Assembly (NCBI GenBank): GCA_013152205.1
Contig: JAADGV010000027.1
Span: 1 to 64,000, forward strand
Reading direction: 5' to 3'
Length of the DNA: 64,000 nt
Source: Planctomycetota bacterium
GTDB lineage: Bacteria > Planctomycetota > Planctomycetia > Pirellulales > Lacipirellulaceae
The position numbers and the translations under genes were made by a program. The notes under the pieces are model-generated. The model made no database searches. It was not told the origin of the DNA and was given only the letters and a program-made list of their open reading frames with translations. Positions 8,193 to 16,301 of the stretch are shown here, piece by piece; position 1 is the first letter of the stretch, and each line of letters begins with the position of its first letter.

Positions 8193-9770
8193 ATGAGCGA
8201 ACTGAATCACGAGTGCGGTGTTGCCGCGATTTATCATATGCCGGGCGACGAAGTCAGCCCCCTTTGTCCATCGCAAGGGCCTGACGAGATATCGCGATTG
8301 ATGCCGCGTATGCTGCTGGATATTCAGAATCGCGGGCAACTGTCTGCGGGGATGACGAGCTACAATCCCGATCGGCAACAGTTGATCGATACCCATCGCA
8401 AGCTGGGCACGGTGAATCAGGCGTTTCGGCTCAACCATCGCGGCAAGTCAGAAAGTTTGATGAAGCGGTACGCAGGCCAAGCAGCCATTGGCCACGTCCG
8501 TTATGCAACCTGTGGAGCGGACGATTGCAGCTACGCCCAGCCGTTCGAGCGACATCATCTACAAAAGCACAAGTGGTTTAGCTTTGCATTCAATGGGCAA
8601 TTGGCCAACTATGTCCAATTGCGTGACAAGCTTTTGAATGAAGACGATCATCATTTGGCTCGGGCGACCGATACCGAAATCATCATGCACGAAATCAGCC
8701 GCGAGCTGTCGGGCGACCGTCGCATGCCGCTGATTGATGTGATGCGTCACTTGGCCACACGGTTCGATGGTGCTTACACGCTGGCCTTGCTCAATGCTCA
8801 GGGCGAAATGCTCGTGGCACGCGATCCGCTTGGCATCAAGCCGATGTGTTACGCTATCGAGGGGCCGTTGTTTGCGGCAGCAAGCGAGAGTGTTGCCCTG
8901 GTGAACTTGGGATTTTCTGCCGAGTCGATACGATCGCTCGAAGCGGGCGAAGCGATTACCATTGCTGACGGGAAGATCAGCATCGAGCGTTTTAGCGATA
9001 ATCCTCGTCGTGCGCATTGTTTCTTCGAGTGGATTTATTTTGCCAACGTCGCCAGCACGCTTGACGAGCGTAGCGTCTATTTGTCTCGAAAGACTTTAGG
9101 CGAAGAGTTGGCAAAGCTGGAGGACACGCCTCCTGATGATAATACGGTGGTTGTGCCGGTGCCTGATACGAGCAAGGCGGCTGCCGATTCGATGGCTTAT
9201 CAGTTGGGGGTGCCCAGCGTCGAAGGGTTGATTCGCAACCGATATTCGGGTCGTACATTTATTGAAGGCGGGGCAGGGCGAGAGGCGAAGGCGGCGGCCA
9301 AGTACACGCCGCTTCCCGAGGTGCTTGAAGGTCGTCGTGTTCTACTTGTTGAGGATTCGATTGTCCGGTCGACCACGATGCGGGTACTGATCAAAAAAAT
9401 TCGCGAGGTCGGGCGGGCGAAGGAGATTCATGTGCGAGTTGCCTGTCCGCCCATCATGGCTCCCTGTTTCTATGGCATCGACATGTCGACCATCGGCGAG
9501 CTGTTTGCTCCCAAATTCGCGGTCGAAGGGCAATCGGATGAGCAGCTTTTCGAGGCGATGGCGGCTGACCTGGGTGCCGATTCGCTCCGCTATTTGCCGG
9601 TTGATTCGATTGCACGAGCTATCGACAAGCCTACGGAGAAGCTTTGTCAGGCATGTATCACGGGCGAATATCCTACCCCTTGTGGCCAACAGCTTTACGA
9701 CATTGCTCTGAATAACTACGAGTCGCGCAGCGAAGGCGATGCTGAGCGGACTTACGAGACGGCGAAGTAG
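8193..9770 (+). CDS. purF: Amidophosphoribosyltransferase (PurF, Fe-S type)
   Basis: PurF transfers glutamine amide nitrogen to PRPP, the first committed step of purine synthesis. Starting at ATG 8193 ([15 protein letters not shown]), the N-terminal nucleophile Cys is residue 8 after a short propeptide, as in Bacillus-type PurF. The glutaminase half shows GHVRYATCG and [10 protein letters not shown]; the PRPP-binding half shows [17 protein letters not shown]. Cysteines in [23 protein letters not shown] and [15 protein letters not shown] match the positions of the [4Fe-4S]-type enzymes. The upstream in-frame start at 8157 adds twelve unrelated residues. At 525 residues it is slightly longer than usual, because of extra sequence around the [18 protein letters not shown] region. 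It converges with trmB. Confidence 0.96.
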   Translation: MSELNHECGVAAIYHMPGDEVSPLCPSQGPDEISRLMPRMLLDIQNRGQLSAGMTSYNPDRQQLIDTHRKLGTVNQAFRLNHRGKSESLMKRYAGQAAIGHVRYATCGADDCSYAQPFERHHLQKHKWFSFAFNGQLANYVQLRDKLLNEDDHHLARATDTEIIMHEISRELSGDRRMPLIDVMRHLATRFDGAYTLALLNAQGEMLVARDPLGIKPMCYAIEGPLFAAASESVALVNLGFSAESIRSLEAGEAITIADGKISIERFSDNPRRAHCFFEWIYFANVASTLDERSVYLSRKTLGEELAKLEDTPPDDNTVVVPVPDTSKAAADSMAYQLGVPSVEGLIRNRYSGRTFIEGGAGREAKAAAKYTPLPEVLEGRRVLLVEDSIVRSTTMRVLIKKIREVGRAKEIHVRVACPPIMAPCFYGIDMSTIGELFAPKFAVEGQSDEQLFEAMAADLGADSLRYLPVDSIARAIDKPTEKLCQACITGEYPTPCGQQLYDIALNNYESRSEGDAERTYETAK

Positions 9771-9800
9771 CAGTGGCTCGTCAGGCATGTATCTAGGGAT

Positions 9801-9882
<82 letters not shown>

Positions 9883-9898
9883 TCAATTTAGGCTTGAG

Positions 9899-10540
9899 TT
9901 ACTCTTTGACAAACTGTGCCCGATAAACGGGGTCGTCGTTGAGTCTTGTTCGGCGTTCGAAATGCGTGAGGTAGTCGAGGTCGTGTTCAGCCGATCGTTG
10001 GGTGACCTCTCTTGGGCCGGAGAGCGAGATTTTCTCCGCAATGAGTTCTAGCGTTACGTTGTAGTATTCCTTGACATCGGTCCAGAAATGGAGCTTGCCC
10101 TGGGGTTTGAGGGTACGGACAACGTCGGTCAAGAATGCTTCGTTCAGCACGCGCCGTCTGCGGTGACGTTTTTTCCACCAGGGGTCGGGAAAGTAGACGT
10201 GGACGCCCGCTAGAGAATCGTCGGGGATCAGCTCGCGAAACAGGCGCAAGCCATCGCCATGCACGGCAATGGCGTTTTTAAGCTCGTGCTTGGCGAGGCG
10301 GGCTGCGGTAAAGCGTGCGTATTTGAATGAGACTTCGATCCCCAGATAGCGGCGCTCGGGATAAAGGGTGGCTACATTCTGTAGGAACAAGCCTTTGCCG
10401 CTGCCAACTTCGATTTCGAGCGGCCCCTCGTCGGAAAAGAGTTCGTTGGCAATGCAGGGATTGGGCAACTGCTCGACCGTGCGCAGGTGGAACGAGAGAT
10501 CGAGTTCGGGACTCACCTTGCGTAATGCGCGTCGGCCCAT
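9899..10540 (-). CDS. trmB: tRNA (guanine-N7-)-methyltransferase
   Basis: TrmB methylates G46 of tRNA using SAM. The protein from ATG 10540 has 213 residues, the expected length, and starts MGRRALRKVSPELDLS. The SAM-binding EIEVGSGKGLFLQ is near residue 42, YLGIEVSFKYA follows, and the family signature VYFPDPWWKKRHRRRRVLN is intact, followed by FWTDVKEYY. The frame extends 33 codons upstream, but that part is spacer sequence. It converges with purF across a long hairpin. Confidence 0.95.
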   Translation of the reverse strand: MGRRALRKVSPELDLSFHLRTVEQLPNPCIANELFSDEGPLEIEVGSGKGLFLQNVATLYPERRYLGIEVSFKYARFTAARLAKHELKNAIAVHGDGLRLFRELIPDDSLAGVHVYFPDPWWKKRHRRRRVLNEAFLTDVVRTLKPQGKLHFWTDVKEYYNVTLELIAEKISLSGPREVTQRSAEHDLDYLTHFERRTRLNDDPVYRAQFVKE

Positions 10541-10635
10541 GAATTGATTTCGGAGTGCGGATTTCGGAATGGGGAATGCGGCTTCACTCGGAGGAAGCTT
10601 TACTAATTCAAACAGAAAATAAGCAAGAAAGTTCA

Positions 10636-10745
10636 CCACAGAGACGCAGAGAACACGGAGATTTTTTTAGAGAAAGATGAGTGAGGTCTTTTTTCTAGAT
10701 TGATCGAAATGGTCGCTTGCTCCGTGCTCTCTGCGTCTCCGTGGT
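10636..10745. repeat. Family C inverted repeat between trmB and the FabZ-like gene
   Basis: ACCACAGAGACGCAGAGAAC then ACGGAG on the left is complementary to CTCCGTGCTCTCTGCGTCTC then CGTGG on the right, with an AT-rich centre of about 50 bases. It sits 16 bases past the stop of the FabZ-like gene and may act as its terminator. Confidence 0.75.
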
Positions 10746-10760
10746 TCTTTTTCTTTTTAC

Positions 10761-11282
10761 TTACTTAGGGTTACTGATTTTTCTTCGTAGTTCGTCGATT
10801 GGTAGGGGGATGGCGCGGATTTCGCCTTCGCATACTAGTGCGTTGTTGGTGAACGCTTGGAAGCGGCAAGTTAGCATGCGGTTGCGGCGCAGTTTGATGA
10901 CCTGCAAGACGATCGTGAGTCGATCTCCCGGCAGCACCATGCCTCGAAATCGCACGTTGTCTAAGCCGCCAAAGCCTACGACCTCGCAGCCGAGCAGGTC
11001 GTTGCGACGCGAATGGAAAGAGCAAATCTGCGCTGCGGCTTCGCACATGATGACGCCGGGCATCAACGGCATGCCTGGCATGTGGCCGGCGCACCAAAAC
11101 TCGTCTTTTGAAGTATCTCGGTATCCGATGCAGATGTTCTGCTCGGGGTCGTCGTAGACGATTGCCGTGAGCTGCTCCATGGCATCGCGCTGCGCATTAG
11201 CACGGCGGATCTCTTCGAGATCGGCGACGATGTTGGAATAGTCGATCTCGCGTGGATCAACAATAAAATCTCTGCCACCCAC
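10761..11282 (-). CDS. FabZ/FabA-like 3-hydroxyacyl-ACP dehydratase
   Basis: A hotdog-fold dehydratase of fatty acid elongation or a related acyl-ACP pathway. The catalytic stretch GHMPGMPLMPGVIMCEAAAQ supplies the conserved His and Glu (FabZ has HFPGxPxMPGVLxxEAxAQ). VRFRGMVLPGDRLTIV is the second typical motif. The 173 residues exceed standard FabZ (about 145-150) through a longer N-terminus. The start is GTG at 11282 with CGGAG a few bases upstream. It follows the 32-residue protein by 15 bases and is probably cotranscribed with it. Whether it is the main FabZ or a paralogue cannot be told from this window. Confidence 0.88.
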   Translation of the reverse strand: MGGRDFIVDPREIDYSNIVADLEEIRRANAQRDAMEQLTAIVYDDPEQNICIGYRDTSKDEFWCAGHMPGMPLMPGVIMCEAAAQICSFHSRRNDLLGCEVVGFGGLDNVRFRGMVLPGDRLTIVLQVIKLRRNRMLTCRFQAFTNNALVCEGEIRAIPLPIDELRRKISNPK

Positions 11283-11297
11283 GACAGCGAACTCCGC

Positions 11298-11396
11298 TTA
11301 GGTCTTCACTTTTTGGCGACGGTTCTTGCGGGGACGGCTACACGCGGGGCGTTTGCCGTGGTTGGCTTTCTTTACTTTGCGACCTGGCTTAGCCAT
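11298..11396 (-). CDS. 32-residue strongly basic protein upstream of the dehydratase
   Basis: Too short to show in usual gene lists, but well supported locally. ATG at 11396 is preceded by TAGGAG eight bases upstream, and the product runs MAKPGRKVKKANHGKRPACS, then RPRKNRRQKVKT. About half of the residues are Lys or Arg, with none acidic. It ends 15 bases before the FabZ-like start on the same strand. Composition suggests an RNA- or ribosome-associated peptide, like the very small basic ribosomal proteins (THX, RSRP), but I cannot assign it. I have a faint recollection of a similar MAKPGRKVKKANHGKR peptide in other planctomycetes; a search must confirm this. Confidence 0.7.
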   Translation of the reverse strand: MAKPGRKVKKANHGKRPACSRPRKNRRQKVKT

Positions 11397-11490
11397 GGGG
11401 GCGGCTCCTACAGCGGGGGCTGGTTTGATTGTCTAAACCCCAGATTTTAGCAGGCAAGGGCGGTTCGGGCTAGGTATCCCTTGCAAGTGG

Positions 11491-11572
11491 CAGGACGATT
11501 GCAATGTCATGCTAGCCGTGGGCGGAAGCCGCGGTTGAGGCTAGAAAAACCGTGGCTTCCGCTCACGGCTAA
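11491..11572. repeat. Family A hairpin copy 3
   Basis: The terminal GGCAGGACGATTGCAATGTC is followed by the core TAGCCGTGGGCGGAAGCCGC and the partner GTGGCTTCCGCTCACGGCTA. The loop is GAGGCTAGAAAAAC. The right terminus is missing, so the copy appears truncated. It lies between the TraB-like gene's 3' end (-) and the small basic gene. Confidence 0.75.
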
Positions 11573-11605
11573 TAACGGTTTTTTTGACTTGAGGGACTGC
11601 GGAAG

Positions 11606-12532
11606 CTATTTTTTTCGCAAATCCCATGCTTCGATCCAAGTAATTCCGATGGGCTGCATGTCGAACTGCTCGGTCAGTTGGTCGTGCATTTCGGTCAGAT
11701 GGCCCGCCCCGTAAAAAATAGCGAGCTTCTTTTTGCCTGCTGTCTGCTGCTTTCGAAGCACCTCTAATGCACGTTTGTTGCGTTCGGTGATTAGCGTCGA
11801 CCCGTCGGGGCCCGAAAAGCCGCTGAGCATCGCTTCCATCGATTCAAACTGCTTGGCCAATGCGATTTTTAGTTTTCGCGGTCGATCTTTTGAAAGTAGG
11901 GCGGAAAAGATGTCGAGATCGGCCGATTCTCCTCGGGCTGCTTGCTGGCTCTGCTCAGCCACGGCTTGACCCATCATCCGGAAATAAAGCTGCACGAAGC
12001 CCTCGTTGCGGTCTTCCATCGATTGCATGAACTCGTCGGGCGAGAGGTCGGCGTGGACGAAATTGGGCTGCGTATAGTCGATCTGCTCGAGCTGATGCTC
12101 GATTTCTAGCATCGACTTCATGCCATTCTGTAGGGCTCCAAGCGGATTGGTATTCGGAGTGCCTCGCCCCTGCTCGACGACCGTCCCCTCCGGGGCGACC
12201 AGCTCGTACAGCACCGCATCGTACTGGCGAAATCGCTTATTGAGCTGCCGATAGTAGCTGCGGTCGCCAATATGAATGGCACCTACCAAGTCGACCCACT
12301 CGCTGTGGTTGCGTTGCTTGACATGTTTTGTGGGCACGTAGCGAATGATAGCAACCTCAAGCGCCAGCGGTCGGCCACGCTTGTCGCGGCTCAAGCGGAC
12401 CCATTCTTCGCCAAGTTGGTTTTCGACTGGGGCCGGCGGCGCCGCAGATGCGGTGGCCAATCCCAGCAAGCTGGCGAAGCAAAGCAGCCCACGAACAACG
12501 GAAGGTCGTGTTTTATTAGCAAGTGGTTTCAT
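11606..12532 (-). CDS. TraB/GumN-like exported protein
   Basis: About 308 residues, starting at ATG 12532 with an N-terminal signal-like region (basic KPLANKTRPSVVRG, then LLCFASLLGLATASAAPPA). TraB/PrgY/GumN-type motifs are visible: VDLVGAIHIGDRSYYRQL supplies the GxxH motif (H near residue 86), then DAVLYELVAPEG (acidic motif), TERNKRALEVL, and LAIFYGAGHLTEMHDQL near the end. Related eukaryotic Tiki proteins are metal-dependent peptidases; bacterial members act on peptides or have unknown roles. The conserved His and Glu are present, so it could be active. It stands alone between repeat-bearing spacers. Confidence 0.8.
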   Translation of the reverse strand: MKPLANKTRPSVVRGLLCFASLLGLATASAAPPAPVENQLGEEWVRLSRDKRGRPLALEVAIIRYVPTKHVKQRNHSEWVDLVGAIHIGDRSYYRQLNKRFRQYDAVLYELVAPEGTVVEQGRGTPNTNPLGALQNGMKSMLEIEHQLEQIDYTQPNFVHADLSPDEFMQSMEDRNEGFVQLYFRMMGQAVAEQSQQAARGESADLDIFSALLSKDRPRKLKIALAKQFESMEAMLSGFSGPDGSTLITERNKRALEVLRKQQTAGKKKLAIFYGAGHLTEMHDQLTEQFDMQPIGITWIEAWDLRKK

Positions 12533-13042
12533 GTGTTTATCTTTTGTCTCCAAGCACAGAAGTTGTGAGTTGGCAAATAGCCGAAGGCACACCTGACTCC
12601 GGACCGTGTGGCGGTCCGGCTACCCACTTAACTCACAAAAACGAGCCGATTGAGGCCCTACGTAAGCATAGCAGAATAAACAAGATCGAGCCAAAAAGCA
12701 GGCCGGTACTAGCGGGAGGATTACAAAGTCGCGGGTTCCATTCTAGCCGCAAGCGGAAGCTGCGGTTTTTCAGGTTCAACCGCAGCTTCCGCTTGCGGCT
12801 ATGACAGGATCTACGACTTTGTAATTGCCCTCGGCCAAAGCGGTTTCTTCTCGGCCATGCTAGCATTTTAGCTGCGAATAACCGCCAAAATCGGCAGTCT
12901 TTACCGATCTTACTCAACCCGTGCGACTACCACGTCCGATACTACCCGCACAGAAGGTCCGTGAGTGATGCTCCATGGGGGCACGGACCAAATGGACATG
13001 GCGTCTCGAAACGGTCGCCACCAGCAAGGGTAGTTGGGACTT
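12533..13042. repeat. 510-base spacer with family A hairpin copy 4
   Basis: Positions 12720-12826 hold a complete family A copy: left terminus ATTACAAAGTCGCGGG, core TAGCCGCAAGCGGAAGCTGC with partner GCAGCTTCCGCTTGCGGCTA, right terminus CTACGACTTTGTAATTG. A second short inverted pair, GACTCCGGACCGTGTGGCGG then TCCGGCTACC, is at about 12596-12625. The rest (12840-13042) should contain the promoter of the barrel protein, but I cannot point to it. Confidence 0.7.
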
Positions 13043-14551
13043 ATGATTGCAAAAAACAAATGTACATGGCTGGCTGCCATCTTGTTGATTTCGGCGAGTG
13101 TCGAGAGGCTTCAAGCTCAAGATTACTATTCCGACGCTTTTGGCGATTCGGATTTGCAATTTTTCTCACCGGTCGATTTCGACTTCGAAGACCGACCGAT
13201 GCGCAAGAGCGGTGGCTTCATATTCAACTACGACAAGTTGGCCTGGGCCTTTACTGGCGAGCGGCACGCGCTTGGGGCCGGCGGCACTAGCACCGCATCG
13301 ATGAATCCGTGGAGGCAGTTTGATAGTGGCGGAACCTTGATTCCCGATCCAGCCAACGATGGCGAATTTCTTTTACTTCCTGGCACGACGATTCCAATTC
13401 CTGCCCCAGCCTTGCCCACGGCCATCAATAACTCAGCCCCACGCGCTGAGTTTGGCTGGGGAGATAGATATGAGTTGGGATATTGGGAGGGTGACAATGG
13501 CTGGTTAGTCGGCATATTGGATGGCCCCGAGGCGGTTTCTGCTCAGTCATTGGGCTTCGGGCGTGTTGGAGTAGATGGCACAACGGGTGGAATTGTCACC
13601 CCGGAAAACCCAAATGGTTTGCTTCTTAGTCCATTGGGTTCGGTGTTGATCGTCTTTGACGACCCGTTGAACTTAATGCTGGGTTTCTTGGACGTGGTAG
13701 ATGGCTTAGTAGTGGGCGGCTCTCCAGGTGGTGCTTTAGAGGCTGATTCGAACGGGGATGGCATTCTTGATGGCGATGGCCTGGCAGATGACATTGATAA
13801 GGACGGGCAGCATGGGCCAGATGGTTTTGTGAGCGATACGGCTTTCATTCCGGACGTTGACTTTGTTACCGCAAATCCAGACTTTGATGATCTGGTCCAA
13901 CTTCCGACTTCATTCCAATCGGTAGATATTCGAAATACGAGTGAAATGAAGGGCGTTGAAATTATGCGTACCCACCGCCTCAGCAACCGACATAAAATGG
14001 CTAAGCGACAGGGTAATCAGTATGAACTCTCCTATGGAGTTCGGTATCTACGGTTACGAGATCAATTTGTCGTCAACGGTTCTGGTGGCGTGTTGGGCCG
14101 GAGTTTCTGGGACACTCAGGTCATGAATAATGTAGTGGGGCCACAGATTGGTTTGAAATGGATGCATCAACGCCGCCGCATGCGATTAGATTGGGGTGGT
14201 AGATTCCTCTTTGGCTACAATGCGGCAAATCTTTCGCAAACGGCAGCGTTAGGGCAGGATTTGGTGCCTGGGCAACTCAATAAGCCACTTTATTTTCCGC
14301 CTACGTACGCTAATCATGGCAAGCTAGAAAAGGAATTTTCGCCGGTGATAGAAGTACGTCTCCAAACGAGCTTCCAAGTCACTGGGGCGATTGCTCTTAA
14401 ATTGGGGTACACGGCAACATTTATCGACAACATCCGCCGAGCTTCTCAGCAGGTCAAATACGAACTGCCGAACATGGGTTTTCGTGACGGTGCTGGCACG
14501 CAAGACATCTTTATCAATGGCGTGAACTTTGGTTTTGATGTGGTTTATTAG
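13043..14551 (+). CDS. BBP7-like outer-membrane beta-barrel protein
   Basis: About 502 residues. The signal peptide is MIAKNKCTWLAAILLISASV, cleaved near RLQAQ. The mature protein is rich in Gly, Asp and aromatic residues and ends in alternating-strand sequence finishing FGFDVVY, typical of an outer-membrane barrel with a C-terminal aromatic. The layout resembles planctomycete BBP7 proteins (assignment from pattern only). Around residue 240, DSNGDGILDGDGLADDIDKD is a run of calcium-loop-like (DxDxDG) sequence, probably in a surface loop. TTG 13034 is in frame, but ATG 13043 begins the signal peptide directly. A repeat-filled spacer separates it from the toxin-antitoxin pair. Confidence 0.75.
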   Translation: MIAKNKCTWLAAILLISASVERLQAQDYYSDAFGDSDLQFFSPVDFDFEDRPMRKSGGFIFNYDKLAWAFTGERHALGAGGTSTASMNPWRQFDSGGTLIPDPANDGEFLLLPGTTIPIPAPALPTAINNSAPRAEFGWGDRYELGYWEGDNGWLVGILDGPEAVSAQSLGFGRVGVDGTTGGIVTPENPNGLLLSPLGSVLIVFDDPLNLMLGFLDVVDGLVVGGSPGGALEADSNGDGILDGDGLADDIDKDGQHGPDGFVSDTAFIPDVDFVTANPDFDDLVQLPTSFQSVDIRNTSEMKGVEIMRTHRLSNRHKMAKRQGNQYELSYGVRYLRLRDQFVVNGSGGVLGRSFWDTQVMNNVVGPQIGLKWMHQRRRMRLDWGGRFLFGYNAANLSQTAALGQDLVPGQLNKPLYFPPTYANHGKLEKEFSPVIEVRLQTSFQVTGAIALKLGYTATFIDNIRRASQQVKYELPNMGFRDGAGTQDIFINGVNFGFDVVY

Positions 14552-14627
14552 AAGAAGCGGTTGGCTGTTAGCGAAGAAGAATTTGCTAGTACGCAATAGC
14601 TCGATTCGATAATCGCTGCAAGGAAAT

Positions 14628-14705
14628 TGAACCACGATGACACGACGGGCACGGCGAAGAAGCCTCATGGTTTCCGTAGTGCTCGTCGTGTCGTTGTGGT
14701 TTACA
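14628..14705. repeat. Family D inverted repeat, short copy
   Basis: TTGAACCACGATGACACGAC then GGGCACGGCGAAG pairs with CGTAGTGCTCGTCGTGTCGT then TGTGGTT. The ends match the longer copy at about 20043-20231 and single ends near 1484, 50200 and 55258. Confidence 0.75.
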
Positions 14706-14778
14706 AAAAGAGGTCGTCGGGTATGATTGTATTGATCGCGGTATTGACGGGCGTATGAACACATGTTATAGTTCTAGT

Positions 14779-14988
14779 ATGGATGCCATCAAGCGAACCA
14801 CCGCCAATCTTCCGGAAGACCTGCTTCATGATGCTCGAAGTGTCACGAAGAAGGGCATTACCGAGACGCTCATCTACGGCCTTGAGTTGGTCAAGCGAAC
14901 CGGAGCCTATGAAAAAGCCCAGCGGCTTCGTGGTAAGATTTCGCTAGACATCGATATCGCGAAGAGCCGTGAGCGTAGTGAATCGTGA
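14779..14988 (+). CDS. VapB-like antitoxin
   Basis: A 69-residue protein beginning MDAIKRTTANLPEDLLHDAR, the ribbon-helix-helix-like N-terminus of antitoxins that bind their own operator, followed by GITETLIYGLELVKR and a tail that would wrap the toxin. ATG 14779 is chosen over 14755 because the family begins at this point. Its stop overlaps the toxin's GTG start by four bases (GTGA at 14985-14988), as expected for translational coupling. The short imperfect palindrome ATGAACACATGTTATAGTTC at 14755-14774 could be the autoregulatory operator. Confidence 0.85.
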   Translation: MDAIKRTTANLPEDLLHDARSVTKKGITETLIYGLELVKRTGAYEKAQRLRGKISLDIDIAKSRERSES

Positions 14989-15383
14989 ACGTCGTCGTGG
15001 TTGATACTTCCTCGTGGATCTCTTACTTTGCTGCGAAAAGTAATGAGGCTGGCAAAGGGCAGAAGGCTCTTGATGAGGCTTTGCGAGAAGGGCGTGTTTT
15101 TCTTTCGCCCGTGGTTGCCGCAGAGTTGATGAGCGGCTTTCTGACCAAAACCAAGCGGGAACGACTGGCCGATTTCCTTCGTGACCTGCCACTCTGCGAC
15201 GCGAGTGTCGAACACTGGTTGCGTGTTGGTGCGTTGCGTAGCCGACTGGCTCGCAAAGGTCTCACGATTTCGACGCCAGACGCCCATGTGGCACAGTGTG
15301 CCCTCGATCTGGACGGGTATCTGCTGAGTGAAGACAAAATATTTCGCCGCCTAATCCGCCCTTGCGGGTTACACCTTCTCTGA
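14985..15383 (+). CDS. VapC-like PIN-domain toxin
   Basis: A 132-residue PIN-domain ribonuclease. It opens VVVVDTSSWISYF, with the first catalytic Asp at residue 7. The second acidic residue is in SPVVAAELMSGF and the C-terminal acidic motif in TPDAHVAQCALDLDGYLLSEDKIF shortened here to its key residues D96 and D106-D114. All PIN acidic positions appear present, so the toxin is probably active. VapC toxins usually cut tRNA or rRNA; this target is unknown. It overlaps the antitoxin gene by four bases. Confidence 0.9.
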   Translation: MNVVVVDTSSWISYFAAKSNEAGKGQKALDEALREGRVFLSPVVAAELMSGFLTKTKRERLADFLRDLPLCDASVEHWLRVGALRSRLARKGLTISTPDAHVAQCALDLDGYLLSEDKIFRRLIRPCGLHLL

Positions 15384-15499
15384 ACTCGTGGATTTTTGCT
15401 CGGGCTTTGGCGCTGCCATTCATCTCGAAAATTTGTTCTAATGAGGGCGAGGCTACGCCTTTCTGCTTTGCGTAGCTGGCTGTTTGGGAGGAATAAATT

Positions 15500-16159
15500 A
15501 TGCCGGGCGAATCGGTTGTCTTTGTTGTGGACGACGACCAAGGATCGCGGACTTCGGTAGTTGCCTTGGTGCGATCGATGGGGCTGAAGGTCGAGTCGTT
15601 TTCTTCGGCTGAGAAGTTTTTGGAGTTTTATACGGGCGAGTCTCTTGGGTGTGTGGTGACCGACATGCGGATGTTGGGCATGAGTGGCCTCGAGCTGCAA
15701 GAACGGCTCAGCCAGATGGGGGCGACGTTGCCGGTGATTGTATTGACCGCGTATGCCACGACTCCGCTGGCTGTACGGGCGATGCAGAGTGGTGCGGTGA
15801 CGATGCTCGACAAACCGTGCCAAGAGGATGAACTTTGGAATGCCATACGCAAGGCATTGGCGCTAGACACCCAACGGCGAGCGGAGCAGGCCCGTTGCCA
15901 AGAGATACGGGATCGGTTGAGTACGTTGACTCCCTCGGAACGGATCGTGCTCAATCTTGTGGTGGCAGGTAAGGCGAATAAAGTGATTGCCCAACGGCTG
16001 GAGGTTAGTATTCGCACGGTAGAGAATCGACGGCGCGACGTCTTCAAAAAGATGCAAGCCGAGTCGGCGGTCGAACTAGTACGACTGGTGGTCGAAGCGG
16101 GCGTCGATCTTGGCGAAGAGGGAAAAGGCGAAAGCGGAAAGGGGAAAGTGGGCGTTTGA
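15500..16159 (+). CDS. FixJ-family two-component response regulator
   Basis: A 219-residue protein with a receiver domain (VVDDDQGSR acidic pocket at residues 10-12, phospho-acceptor D55 in VVTDMRMLGMSG, K105 in MLDKPC) and a LuxR-type helix-turn-helix (LTPSERIVLNLVVAGKANK, then IAQRLEVSIRTVENRRRDVF). The layout matches FixJ/TtrR regulators. GGGAGGA lies about 7 bases before the ATG. No histidine kinase adjoins it, so it is an orphan here. The last 15 residues are a Gly/Glu/Lys tail (EEGKGESGKGKVGV) that looks like low-complexity read-through into spacer. Targets are unknown; the beta-helix protein gene follows. Confidence 0.92.
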   Translation: MPGESVVFVVDDDQGSRTSVVALVRSMGLKVESFSSAEKFLEFYTGESLGCVVTDMRMLGMSGLELQERLSQMGATLPVIVLTAYATTPLAVRAMQSGAVTMLDKPCQEDELWNAIRKALALDTQRRAEQARCQEIRDRLSTLTPSERIVLNLVVAGKANKVIAQRLEVSIRTVENRRRDVFKKMQAESAVELVRLVVEAGVDLGEEGKGESGKGKVGV

Positions 16160-16301
16160 TGCTTGCGTGTCGGGCTAGTGAATTCGCATTGCTTCGCATT
16201 GTGAAAAACCGAAGAGAGCTTACCCGTTTCTCGCTTTTTTACACTATTTGGCCTATACTGCGTCACCATCTACCGACGTTCATTCAGAGGAGGCCCAATC
16301 G

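Noticed and set aside
12961-13290. Plus-strand frame starting before the barrel protein
   Set aside because: It overlaps the real signal peptide in another frame and lacks support.
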